Notes: generated by a model not told the origin, from the letters alone. Positions 1 through 6,147 are shown, counted from the stretch's first letter. The stretch: DNA of 10,141 nt from Pseudomonadota bacterium (GCA_023459095.1 JAEWVQ010000267.1:1-10141), one strand, 5' to 3'. Numbers and translations are program-made.

Positions 1-3
1 TCG

Positions 4-804
4 ATGCCCTCCGCCCCCATGACCCCCACCCCCTGGCGCCCTCCCGCCCTCTCCCCGCGCTTCGTCCCCGTGTGGCGGCGCAATTTTCTGGTCTGGCGCA
101 AGCTCGCGCTGCCCTCGGTGCTCGGTAATCTGGCCGATCCGATGATCTACCTCTTCGGGCTCGGTTTCGGCCTCGGCATGCTGGTGCCGGAGATCGGCGG
201 GGTGCCGTACATCAGCTTTCTCGCCGCAGGCATGGTGTGTTACTCGACGATGAACAGCGCCACTTTCGAGGTGCTGTATTCGAGCTTCTCGCGCATGCAC
301 GTGCAGCGCACCTGGGATGCGATCCTCAACGCGCCGGTGGCGCTCGACGACATCGTGTTCGCCGAGCTGGTGTGGGCGGCGTCGAAGGCGCTGCTGTCGG
401 GGGCGGCGATCCTGCTGGTGATCGTGCTGTTCGGGCTGGTGGAGACGCGCTACGCGCTGTGGGTGCTGCCGCTGATCTTCCTGATCGGGCTGTGTTTCGG
501 CGCGCTCGGCCTGGTGATGACCGCGCTCGCGCCCAACTACGACTTCTTCATGTACTACTTCACGCTATTCATCACGCCGATGATGCTGGTGTCGGGGGTG
601 TTCTTTCCGGTCGAGCAGCTGCCCGCGGCGCTGCGCACGGCGACCGCGCTGCTGCCCCTCAGCCACGCCATCGAACTCGCCCGCCCGCTGCTGATGGGGC
701 GTTTGCCCGAGGACATCGGGCTGCACCTGGGCGTGCTCGCCGGCTACGGCGCGGTGGCGTTCTGGCTGGCGCTCGCGCTCACCCGGCGGCGCCTGCTCAA
801 GTAA
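4..804 (+). CDS. ABC-2 type exporter permease, NodJ-like
   Basis: This 266-residue integral membrane protein resembles the NodJ/DrrB class of ABC-2 permeases, which pair with a NodI-like ATPase to export lipids, polysaccharide or lipo-oligosaccharides. About six hydrophobic segments are visible, near residues 40-60, 68-88, 126-146, 150-172, 182-204 and 240-260. Family-like stretches include a basic N-terminal segment (FVPVWRRNFLVWRK) before the first helix and, between the fifth and sixth helices, SGVFFPVEQLPAAL followed by LPLSHAIELARPLL, both typical of NodJ proteins. The length is close to the usual 260 or so residues, so the ATG at base 4 is plausible; an ATG at base 19 is the alternative, and any ribosome binding site lies outside the window. 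The ATPase gene is expected immediately upstream but cannot be seen. The substrate cannot be predicted. The gene converges on the cytochrome gene, with 39 bases between them and no T-run terminator. Confidence 0.88.
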   Translation: MPSAPMTPTPWRPPALSPRFVPVWRRNFLVWRKLALPSVLGNLADPMIYLFGLGFGLGMLVPEIGGVPYISFLAAGMVCYSTMNSATFEVLYSSFSRMHVQRTWDAILNAPVALDDIVFAELVWAASKALLSGAAILLVIVLFGLVETRYALWVLPLIFLIGLCFGALGLVMTALAPNYDFFMYYFTLFITPMMLVSGVFFPVEQLPAALRTATALLPLSHAIELARPLLMGRLPEDIGLHLGVLAGYGAVAFWLALALTRRRLLK

Positions 805-843
805 TGCCGACGGCCGCGGACGGCGGCGGCGGATGCGGCCCGA

Positions 844-1290
844 TCAGTCCTTGAAACGTTTGTGGCAGGACTTGCAGCTATCGTAGGCGACGTCGTAGGC
901 GGCCTGCACCTGGGCCTTGTCGCCGGTCTGGGCCGCGGCGAGCAAGGCGTCGGAGGCGGTAAAGAACGCCACGCGCTCGCGCTCGAAGTCGGCGGCTTCG
1001 CTCCACACCGCGGCCTTGGCCTTGGTCGGCGGATAGTGGGTGTCGGGGCCGAAATAGCTCCACGGCGTCTCGCGCACGCGGATCAGCTCGGCCGCGGCGG
1101 CGGCGAATTTGTCGGCGTTGTAGGCGTCGGTGCGCAGCATCACGCCCATCGGCTCGAACGCCCGGGTGATGGCCTTGAACCCGTCCTGGCGGTGCTTCAC
1201 CGGCTGCCCGGGGCGGGTGTCCTCGACCTTGCCCGTACACGCGGTGGCAGCGAGGGCGACGAACAGGGCGGGGAGAATCAGGCGGGACAT
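844..1290 (-). CDS. cytochrome c'-type (class II) c-type cytochrome
   Basis: This 148-residue protein carries one haem c site, CKSCH (Cys139, Cys142, His143), six residues from its C-terminus, which is the placement found in cytochrome c' and cytochrome c-556. An early RQDGFKAITRAFEPMGVML segment (residues 34-52) matches the first helix of that four-helix bundle. The N-terminus is a signal peptide ending in an Ala-Thr-Ala-Cys sequence (Cys18) that could be a lipobox, so the protein may be a lipid-anchored periplasmic haem protein; cleavage by signal peptidase I remains possible. The ATG at 1290 was chosen because it opens the signal peptide; an in-frame start at 1359 would add 23 non-signal residues lying over the promoter. 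Class II cytochromes bind NO or CO or carry electrons; the role here is not shown by sequence. It is transcribed divergently from the flavin reductase gene. Confidence 0.88.
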   Translation of the reverse strand: MSRLILPALFVALAATACTGKVEDTRPGQPVKHRQDGFKAITRAFEPMGVMLRTDAYNADKFAAAAAELIRVRETPWSYFGPDTHYPPTKAKAAVWSEAADFERERVAFFTASDALLAAAQTGDKAQVQAAYDVAYDSCKSCHKRFKD

Positions 1291-1293
1291 GGG

Positions 1294-1307
1294 CGGTTTC
1301 CGGTCGG
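1294..1307 (-). repeat. 14-base leader motif, copy 1 (before the cytochrome gene)
   Basis: The minus-strand sequence CCGACCGGAAACCG ends three bases before the cytochrome start codon. An identical 14-mer ends one base before the GGDEF gene start at 5218-5231. GGAAA may serve as a weak ribosome binding site in both. It may be chance or a shared leader element. Confidence 0.4.
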
Positions 1308-1336
1308 GGTTGAGGTCAAGGGGGTGAAGGGCCGCG

Positions 1337-1342
1337 ATTATA
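1337..1342 (-). promoter_or_regulatory. -10 box for the cytochrome c' gene
   Basis: The minus strand reads TATAAT exactly, in the context GGCGTTCTATAATCGCGG. It lies 46 bases upstream of the start codon at 1290, leaving a leader of about 40 bases. No good TTGACA-like -35 element is seen 16-18 bases further upstream (CCGGCG), so an activator may be needed. The perfect hexamer in such GC-rich DNA makes this the best-supported promoter in the window. Confidence 0.6.
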
Positions 1343-1359
1343 GAACGCCCGCGCTGCAT

Positions 1360-1379
1360 CGCCGGCCTTGCCGCCGGCG
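1360..1379. repeat. inverted repeat in the divergent intergenic region
   Basis: CGCCGGC (1360-1366) and GCCGGCG (1373-1379) are perfect 7-base arms around CTTGCC. The repeat lies where the -35 region of the cytochrome promoter would be and about 45 bases upstream of the flavin reductase start. It could be an operator for either gene, but GCCGGC palindromes are common in GC-rich genomes, so this is weak evidence. Confidence 0.35.
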
Positions 1380-1411
1380 CCTACACTGAATCCAGCCGGA
1401 GGAGGCGCAGC

Positions 1412-1417
1412 GGAGGA
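1412..1417 (+). promoter_or_regulatory. ribosome binding site of the flavin reductase gene
   Basis: GGAGGA lies seven bases before the ATG at 1425. It decides this start over the in-frame upstream start at 1368, which would place the Shine-Dalgarno sequence inside the coding region. Confidence 0.75.
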
Positions 1418-1424
1418 AGCCCAC

Positions 1425-1967
1425 ATGACGACGACCCGACACCCCTTGCCGCTGACCGAGGTTCATGGCCTGCTCGAACCCGGTCCGGTGGTGCTGCTCG
1501 CGACCGCACTCGACGGCCGCCCCAACGCGATGACAATGTCGTGGCACACGATGATGGAGTTCGAGCCGCCGCTGGTCGGCTGCGTGCTCAGCGAGCGCGA
1601 TTACAGCCACGGCAGCCTGCTGGCGAGCGGCGAATGCGTGATCGCGATTCCCACCGCCGAACTGGCGCAGGCGGTGGTCGGCTGCGGCAACAGTTCGGGG
1701 CGCGACACCGACAAGTTCGCCGCGTTCGGCCTCACCGCGCAGCCCGCCTCCCTGGTGGCGGCGCCGCTCATCGCCGAGTGCCGCACCAACCTCGAATGCC
1801 GGGTGGCCGATACCACGCTGGTGGCGCGCTACGGATTCTTCGTGCTGGAAGTGGTGCAGGCCTGGGACGATCCCGCGCGCCCCGCCCACCCCACTCTGCA
1901 CCACCGCGGCTGGGGCGCGTTCATGCTCGCCGGCGCAACCTTGCAGCTGCCGTCGAAGATGCGCTGA
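1425..1967 (+). CDS. flavin reductase-like FMN-binding split-barrel protein
   Basis: This 180-residue protein belongs to the flavin reductase-like family, whose FMN-binding split beta-barrel members reduce flavin with NAD(P)H or act as flavin-dependent reductases. Family features include GRPNAMTMSWHTMMEFEPPL (residues 31-50), the flavin-contacting strand and loop, then GECVIAIPTAELAQAVVGCG (69-88) and SGRDTDKFAAFGLT (91-104), where DKF followed by a G-L-T is characteristic. The length is typical for the short, single-domain members. The start is set by a GGAGGA site seven bases upstream. It stands alone on its strand and is transcribed divergently from the cytochrome gene, so a shared control region is possible. 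No oxygenase partner is nearby, so the physiological substrate cannot be named. The domain call is firm and the reaction is inferred from the family. Confidence 0.88.
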   Translation: MTTTRHPLPLTEVHGLLEPGPVVLLATALDGRPNAMTMSWHTMMEFEPPLVGCVLSERDYSHGSLLASGECVIAIPTAELAQAVVGCGNSSGRDTDKFAAFGLTAQPASLVAAPLIAECRTNLECRVADTTLVARYGFFVLEVVQAWDDPARPAHPTLHHRGWGAFMLAGATLQLPSKMR

Positions 1968-2060
1968 GCGACAGGCGTTGAGGGGAAACACGCTGCCGCC
2001 GAACGGTTGGTCGATGCCACGAAGCCGCCCCGCAAGCTAGGTGGCCAGCGGCGCATGCCT

Positions 2061-2066
2061 TATGCT
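2061..2066 (+). promoter_or_regulatory. possible -10 box for the cold-shock/excalibur gene
   Basis: TATGCT lies in a conspicuously AT-rich patch (TATGCTTTTCGTTTAAATGG, starting at 2061) inside otherwise GC-rich DNA, 31 bases before the ATG at 2098. No convincing -35 element is seen. TTTAAA at 2072-2077 is an alternative but would leave a very short leader. The rest of the 130-base gap (1968-2097) shows no gene. Confidence 0.35.
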
Positions 2067-2097
2067 TTTCGTTTAAATGGCATTGTGCAGGCTCACC

Positions 2098-2712
2098 ATG
2101 CGCTTCACCGGCACGCTTTCAAAATGGAACGACGATCGAGGCTTCGGCTTTATTACCCCGACCGAGGGCGGCCAGGATATCTTCGTTCACATCTCGGCTT
2201 TTCCACGCGATGGCAAACGACCCGCCATCGGTGAAGTGCTGAGCTTTGAAGTCGAGATCGGCAGGGAAAACAAGAAGGCAGCCAAGGCAGTATCGCGCCC
2301 TCAGCAGTCGAGAGCCCCCAGCCCGCGCCCGACTACGCCCACGCCATCACGCAGCCCGCGCACGTACTCGAATCACCGCCCGAAGCGCAGTCTGTTCGCG
2401 CGTCTGGCTCCGGCTCTGCTGGTGGTTGGCGGCATCATGGGCTATCAGCATTACGCCGAACAGCTTTCCAGCTTCAGGCCCGAGCCGGCCGAGGAGTCGG
2501 TTGCCAATCAACCGGCGCCCATTCGTCGCGAGACCGCGCCGAGGACGCAGACGACACAGACCTTTCGTTGCGACGGGCGCATACACTGCTCGCAAATGAC
2601 GTCATGCAGCGAAGCCAAGTACTTTCTGAAGCACTGCCCGGGCACGAAGATGGACGGCGACGGTGACGGCACTCCCTGCGAACAGCAGCACTGCACCGGC
2701 CCATTCGACTGA
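2098..2712 (+). CDS. cold-shock domain, membrane helix and excalibur domain protein
   Basis: This 204-residue protein has three parts. Residues 1-66 are a cold-shock (CspA-type) nucleic-acid-binding domain with RNP1-like RGFGFI (14-19) and RNP2-like DIFVHISA (27-34). Residues 67-98 are a Pro/Arg/Ser-rich basic linker, followed by one hydrophobic helix at about 99-117. Residues 157-199 form an excalibur calcium-binding domain: four paired-looking cysteines (164, 170, 180, 194) and an Asp loop, DGDGDGTPCE (186-195), resembling an EF-hand loop. Similar fusions occur in other proteobacteria; their function is not established. The ATG at 2098 begins directly at the cold-shock fold; a start at 2077 would add seven residues. 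The expected topology puts the RNA-binding end inside and the excalibur end outside. GC content looks lower than in the flanking genes. It converges on the PEP-CTERM gene, 48 bases away. Confidence 0.88.
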   Translation: MRFTGTLSKWNDDRGFGFITPTEGGQDIFVHISAFPRDGKRPAIGEVLSFEVEIGRENKKAAKAVSRPQQSRAPSPRPTTPTPSRSPRTYSNHRPKRSLFARLAPALLVVGGIMGYQHYAEQLSSFRPEPAEESVANQPAPIRRETAPRTQTTQTFRCDGRIHCSQMTSCSEAKYFLKHCPGTKMDGDGDGTPCEQQHCTGPFD

Positions 2713-2760
2713 AGCGCCGCGCGCCCGAACAGACTCCTGCGACCCGACGGCGTTCCGCCT

Positions 2761-3813
2761 TCAGCCCACCCGCACTACACCCAGCGCCTTCTGGCGGCGG
2801 CCGAGCGCCAGCGCGCCGAGCGCGGCGAACAGCAGGGCGAGGGTGCCGGGCTCGGGCACCGCGGAGAGCGGCGGCGGCGGCACCAGCGGCGGCGGCAGCA
2901 GCGGATGAGTGATCGGCTGCAGGTGGATCTCGCCGTACTGGCTCAGCGAACCGGCGACCACCGTGCCTTCGATGTTGTTGTAATTGCTCAGGTGGGCGTT
3001 GGGCGCGAGCACGCTGCCGCCGAACTGGTTGTAAATGGTGAGGTCGGTGGCGTTGTAGAAATTCCAGATCGCCTTGCTGCCGATGCCCTGCGCGCTGCCG
3101 CCGAGAAAGTTGATGCCGAAATCGAAGACGAGGTCGTCGAGATTGAAGATCAGCAACTCGGCGCCGTTCAGGTTGAACTCGAACTCGCCCTTGCGGAACA
3201 GCTCGGTGTCGAGCGCGGTGAGGTCGAACACGGCGATGCCGTCGTCGCCGGCCACCGCGTTGAAGGTCACCCGGTTGCCGCGCACATCCACGGAACTGCC
3301 GGTGCCGGCGAGACCGCTGAGCTGCAGCGACAGGTCGCGCAGCGTGCTTTCGATGGCATCGACCGAGGGCTGGGCCGGCGCCTCGTTGAGGCGGCCGCCG
3401 TTGAAGTTGCTGCCGCTGCTGCTGCCGCCCACGTAGGCCGCGCCGCCGTTGAAGTTCACCCCGCTGGCATTGCCGCCGACGCTGGCCGCGCCGCGGTTGA
3501 TGTTGGCCGAACTCAGGTTGCCGCCCACCGCCACCCCGCCGCCATTGACGTTGAGGTTGCTCGCGTTGCCGCGCACGACCAGCCCGGCATGGTCCGACGC
3601 CGGCATGTCCTGGGCATGAAGCACGTAATCGCCGCCACGCAGGTTGCCGCCGACATAGGTGCGGCCATCGACATGGGAAGTCGACACCGCATCGCCGAAC
3701 ACCACGAGGTTGAACTGGTTCAGCGTCTGCGCCGCGCTCAGCGGCGCGGCCTGCGCGGGCAGGCTCAGGGCGGCGGCGCACAGCACGGCGGCGGCAAGGC
3801 GGTAAAACGGCAT
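2761..3813 (-). CDS. choice-of-anchor A family protein with PEP-CTERM sorting signal
   Basis: This 350-residue exported protein begins with a Sec signal peptide (residues 1-22, ending AQA) and a choice-of-anchor A domain starting at LNQFNLVVFGDAVSTSHVDG (31-50). Four tandem 16-residue Gly/Asn repeats occupy 78-141, and a second conserved block (about 208-300) includes WNFYNATDLTIYNQFGGSVLAP (kept as W250 to P271). A Pro-rich spacer (305-316) leads to VPEP (319-322), a hydrophobic helix (324-337) and Arg-Arg (339-340): a PEP-CTERM tail, which exosortase recognises in bacteria that make exopolysaccharide. The ten residues after the Arg pair make a longer tail than usual. GGAGG six bases before the ATG supports the start. 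The biochemical role of these domains is unknown; a surface or matrix location is inferred. The c-di-GMP genes lie directly upstream on the same strand, 125 bases away. Confidence 0.9.
   Translation of the reverse strand: MPFYRLAAAVLCAAALSLPAQAAPLSAAQTLNQFNLVVFGDAVSTSHVDGRTYVGGNLRGGDYVLHAQDMPASDHAGLVVRGNASNLNVNGGGVAVGGNLSSANINRGAASVGGNASGVNFNGGAAYVGGSSSGSNFNGGRLNEAPAQPSVDAIESTLRDLSLQLSGLAGTGSSVDVRGNRVTFNAVAGDDGIAVFDLTALDTELFRKGEFEFNLNGAELLIFNLDDLVFDFGINFLGGSAQGIGSKAIWNFYNATDLTIYNQFGGSVLAPNAHLSNYNNIEGTVVAGSLSQYGEIHLQPITHPLLPPPLVPPPPLSAVPEPGTLALLFAALGALALGRRQKALGVVRVG
3391..3582 (-). repeat. four tandem 48-base (16-residue) repeats in the PEP-CTERM protein
   Basis: Residues 78-93, 94-109, 110-125 and 126-141 follow the same 16-residue pattern: a short hydrophobic start, VGGN or a close variant, a Ser/Ala step, then N-hydrophobic-N-G-G. 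The second reads VAVGGNLSSANINRGA and the third ASVGGNASGVNFNGGA. There is no insertion or deletion between units. The regular spacing suggests stacked beta strands, as in a beta-helix or beta-solenoid. Confidence 0.7.
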
Positions 3814-3819
3814 TCGGTT

Positions 3820-3824
3820 CCTCC
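3820..3824 (-). promoter_or_regulatory. ribosome binding site of the PEP-CTERM gene
   Basis: The minus strand reads GGAGG, six bases before the ATG at 3813. It rules out the longer reading in another frame that starts at 3838. Confidence 0.75.
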
Positions 3825-3850
3825 ACGACGGGGATCACGGCAATGCCCCC

Positions 3851-3856
3851 ATCTTA
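3851..3856 (-). promoter_or_regulatory. possible -10 box for the PEP-CTERM gene
   Basis: TAAGAT on the minus strand would give a leader of about 30 bases. No good -35 match is seen, and I found no convincing sigma-54 (GG-N10-GC) site in the 125-base gap, although sigma-54 control is known for some PEP-CTERM genes. The remainder of the gap shows nothing recognisable. Confidence 0.25.
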
Positions 3857-3938
3857 GCGAGGCGCGCCGCCGGGCCCTGTGCGCTACGTCACCGTATGCG
3901 GCAAATCATCCTGCACTGCAACATTGGTGCACCGCCGC

Positions 3939-5216
3939 TCACTCGGCCGCGTCGGTGTCGTACGCGCGCGCCACGCGGTTACGGCCACCGCGCTTGGCGC
4001 GATACAGCGCCTTGTCGGCGCGCAGGATCAGCCCGGCCGCGGTCTCGCCAGGGCCGAGTTCGGCGACGCCGAGCGACATCGTCACCGGGCCGATGTCGCC
4101 CAGCCCCAGGCCGGCAACGCCGCCGCGGATGCGCTCGGCGAGTTCGTGCGCGCGTTCGAGCGAACTTTCGGGCACCAGCACGAGGAACTCCTCCCCGCCC
4201 CAGCGCACGGCGATGTCGCGCACCCGGATGCGCTTGCGCAGGATGTCGGCCACGCTCACCAGCACACGGTCGCCGGCGGGGTGACCGTAGCGGTCGTTGA
4301 TCGACTTGAAATGGTCGATGTCGCCGATGATCAGGCTGAACTCGCCGCCCGACGCGTTCACCGCATCGACGTGCAGTTCCAGCGCCTGCTCGCCGGCGCG
4401 GCGGTTGTAGAGCCCGGTGAGCGGATCGCGGCGGGCAATCTCCAGCAGCTTCTGCTCGCGCCCGACGCGCTCGGTGACGTCCTTGCTGATGCTCACATAG
4501 TGGGTGATGGCGCCCTCGCCATCGACCACCGGGGCGATGCTCTGCTCGGCGTGGAACAGCGAGCCGTCCTTGCGCTGGTTGATGAAGGTGGCGCGGAACG
4601 GCTTGCCGCTGCCGAGCGCAGCGTTGAGGCTGGCGTAGAAGCCGGCGTCGTGCTTGCCCGAGCGCAGCATGCGCGGGGTCTGGCCGACGATCTCGTCGGC
4701 GCTGTAACCGGTGAGGCGCTGGAAGGCCTGGTTCACGAACACCACGTGGGCGGTGCGATCGGTGATCAGGATCGGGTCGAGGGCAACGTTGAGCGCCTGC
4801 GCGAGCAAGTGGCGCTCCTCGTCGGCCTCGATGCGCGGACTGATGTTGTGCTGCACCGACACGAAATGGCGCACCACGCCGTCGTCGTCGCGCACCGGCG
4901 AGATGTTCCACTCGACGATGTAGGGGCGGCCGTCGGCGCGGTAATTGACCGTCGCCCCCTCGAAGAACTCGCCCGCGCGCAGGCAGCGGCGCAGGCGCGC
5001 GATCACTTCGGGATCGGTCTCCGGCCCCTGCAGGATGCGCGGCGAGCGCCCGACCAGCGCCTCGGCGGCATAGCCGGTCATCGCGCAGAACGCCGGGTTG
5101 GCATAGACGATGAAGGGCCCGCCGCCGTCGATATCGGCGTCGGTGATCAGCACCGCGTTGAACGACTGTGCAACGGCCGCTTCGAACAGGGCCAGGCGCT
5201 GGCTGGGGGAGGTCAT
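3939..5216 (-). CDS. PAS-PAS-GGDEF diguanylate cyclase
   Basis: This 425-residue soluble protein should make cyclic di-GMP from two GTP. Residues 12-128 are a LOV-like PAS domain (NPAFCAMTGY at 40-49, then GRSPRILQG at 56-64 and NISPVRD at 104-110). Residues 138-251 are a second PAS domain (NQAFQRLTGY at 162-171). Residues 262-418 are the GGDEF domain: DPLTGLYNRR (264-273), the metal-binding Asp299 and the active-site GGEEF (340-344). RVRD (331-334), five residues before GGEEF, is an intact inhibitory I-site, so product feedback is expected. No membrane helix is present, so sensing is cytoplasmic; the PAS ligand is unknown. The LOV-like domain has Ser-Pro where LOV photoreceptors have Asn-Cys. 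The gene follows the EAL gene by 31 bases and probably shares its transcript. The ATG at 5216 starts just before the first PAS domain. Confidence 0.93.
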   Translation of the reverse strand: MTSPSQRLALFEAAVAQSFNAVLITDADIDGGGPFIVYANPAFCAMTGYAAEALVGRSPRILQGPETDPEVIARLRRCLRAGEFFEGATVNYRADGRPYIVEWNISPVRDDDGVVRHFVSVQHNISPRIEADEERHLLAQALNVALDPILITDRTAHVVFVNQAFQRLTGYSADEIVGQTPRMLRSGKHDAGFYASLNAALGSGKPFRATFINQRKDGSLFHAEQSIAPVVDGEGAITHYVSISKDVTERVGREQKLLEIARRDPLTGLYNRRAGEQALELHVDAVNASGGEFSLIIGDIDHFKSINDRYGHPAGDRVLVSVADILRKRIRVRDIAVRWGGEEFLVLVPESSLERAHELAERIRGGVAGLGLGDIGPVTMSLGVAELGPGETAAGLILRADKALYRAKRGGRNRVARAYDTDAAE

Positions 5217-5217
5217 C

Positions 5218-5231
5218 CGGTTTCCGGTCGG
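5218..5231 (-). repeat. 14-base leader motif, copy 2 (before the GGDEF gene)
   Basis: CCGACCGGAAACCG on the minus strand ends one base before the GGDEF start codon and matches the copy at 1294-1307 exactly. It fills half of the 31-base gap between the EAL and GGDEF genes. Confidence 0.4.
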
Positions 5232-5247
5232 CTCGAAAGGCAGCGCA

Positions 5248-6042
5248 TCAGCGCGCCGGGGACGCCGGCCAGTCGATGGTCTCGGGCCGGCCGCAGGTCT
5301 CGAACAGCGGCTTGCTGAACAGATAACCCTGCATCAGCACGATGCCCAGGTCGCTCAGGCAGCGCATCTCGTCCTCGCGCTCGACGCCCTCCGCGATCAC
5401 CTCGATGCCGAGCTCGGCGCAGATCCCGGTGACGCCGCGCACGATCGCTTGGCGCGCCGGGTGGCGGTCGATGTCGCGGATCAGATCCATGTCGAGCTTG
5501 ATCAGGTCGGGCTGAAAATCGGCGAGCAGGTTGAGCCCGGCAAAGCCGGCGCCGAAATCGTCGATCGCGGTCAGGAAGCCGATGCGCTGATACTCGCGCA
5601 GGATCTCGGCGAGCCACTTGCCATCGTTCACGCGCTCGCCCTCCACCGTCTCGAACACGATGCGTTCGATCGGAAAGCCGTACTTGCGCGCCGCCTCCAA
5701 CGTGGAGCGGATGCACAGCTCGGGACGGTAGATCGCGTTGGGCAGGAAGTTGATCGACAGCCGCGACTGCATGCCCAGGCGGGTCGCGATCTCGATCGCC
5801 CGGACCCGGCAGGCCTGGTCGAAGCGATAGCGGTTGTCGTCGTTCACCTGGGCCAGCACGCTGCCCGCCGGCTCGCCGCCGGGGCCGCGCACCAGCGCCT
5901 CGTGGGCGTAGATCGCGCGCGCGCCGACATCGACGATGGGCTGATAGGCGTAGCTGAACTCGAACGGCAGCGGTTCCGCATTCCGGCAACTGCTGCATGA
6001 GGTCGGGCTGTTGATGAGGCCAGGCACGCGCGATCGCTCCAT
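5248..6042 (-). CDS. EAL-domain cyclic di-GMP phosphodiesterase
   Basis: This 264-residue cytoplasmic protein is almost entirely one EAL domain, the family that hydrolyses cyclic di-GMP to pGpG. The residues needed for metal binding and catalysis appear present: EAL (48-50), Asn98, Glu131, Asp161-Asp162 in DDFGAG, Lys182, Glu218 in AEGVE and Gln238 in QGY. The third motif reads ETVE rather than the common E-L/I-T-E, but its glutamate is kept. A short N-terminus carries Cys16-x-x-Cys19 before PFEFSYAYQPIVDV, an arrangement seen in stand-alone EAL proteins related to the output half of BLUF-EAL proteins; a redox or metal role is only a guess. The ATG at 6042 is used; GTG at 6057 is an alternative and neither has a strong Shine-Dalgarno site. 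It is the first gene of a probable pair with the GGDEF cyclase and is divergent from the DUF1992 gene. Confidence 0.9.
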   Translation of the reverse strand: MERSRVPGLINSPTSCSSCRNAEPLPFEFSYAYQPIVDVGARAIYAHEALVRGPGGEPAGSVLAQVNDDNRYRFDQACRVRAIEIATRLGMQSRLSINFLPNAIYRPELCIRSTLEAARKYGFPIERIVFETVEGERVNDGKWLAEILREYQRIGFLTAIDDFGAGFAGLNLLADFQPDLIKLDMDLIRDIDRHPARQAIVRGVTGICAELGIEVIAEGVEREDEMRCLSDLGIVLMQGYLFSKPLFETCGRPETIDWPASPAR

Positions 6043-6078
6043 CTCGATACCGGGCACCGATGGCCCGGAAAGGCAAAC

Positions 6079-6084
6079 AGTCTA
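6079..6084 (-). promoter_or_regulatory. possible -10 box for the EAL-GGDEF operon
   Basis: The minus strand reads TAGACT (four of six consensus positions) 36 bases before the ATG at 6042, which would leave about 30 bases of leader and fits that start better than the GTG at 6057. No -35 match is visible. Confidence 0.25.
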
Positions 6085-6141
6085 TCACCCGCACCGCCCG
6101 CGCCGCCGTGCCCATCGCTCCCGGGCGCCAGCTTTCGGCGC

Positions 6142-6147
6142 TATGCT
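6142..6147 (+). promoter_or_regulatory. possible -10 box for the DUF1992 gene
   Basis: TATGCT in GGCGCTATGCTGGGCC lies 45 bases before the ATG at 6193. The same hexamer precedes the cold-shock/excalibur gene. No -35 element can be seen. The rest of the divergent gap (6058-6192) holds nothing recognisable. Confidence 0.3.

Noticed and set aside
805..843. Terminator hairpin between the ABC-2 permease and the cytochrome gene
   Set aside because: GCCG/CGGC arms can pair, but the stem is short and imperfect and there is no T-run on either strand.
2474..3838. 454-residue open frame on the minus strand in another frame of the PEP-CTERM gene
   Set aside because: Low-complexity Arg/Gln/Ala frame shadow extending into the antisense of the cold-shock gene; the ribosome binding site supports the 3813 start instead.
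3911..3932. TGCAC...GTGCA inverted repeat and GGTGCACC palindrome after the GGDEF gene
   Set aside because: The arms are only five bases with a ten-base loop and no T-run; too weak to call a terminator or operator.
2905..4284. 459-residue open frame on the plus strand opposite the PEP-CTERM gene
   Set aside because: It runs antisense through two genes, and the overlapping minus-strand protein has a signal peptide, conserved domain, PEP-CTERM tail and good ribosome binding site.
3879..5318. 479-residue open frame on the plus strand opposite the GGDEF gene
   Set aside because: It is antisense to a gene with clear PAS and GGDEF motifs; its Ala/Val/Arg/Gly/His-rich, repetitive composition is typical of antisense frames in GC-rich DNA.
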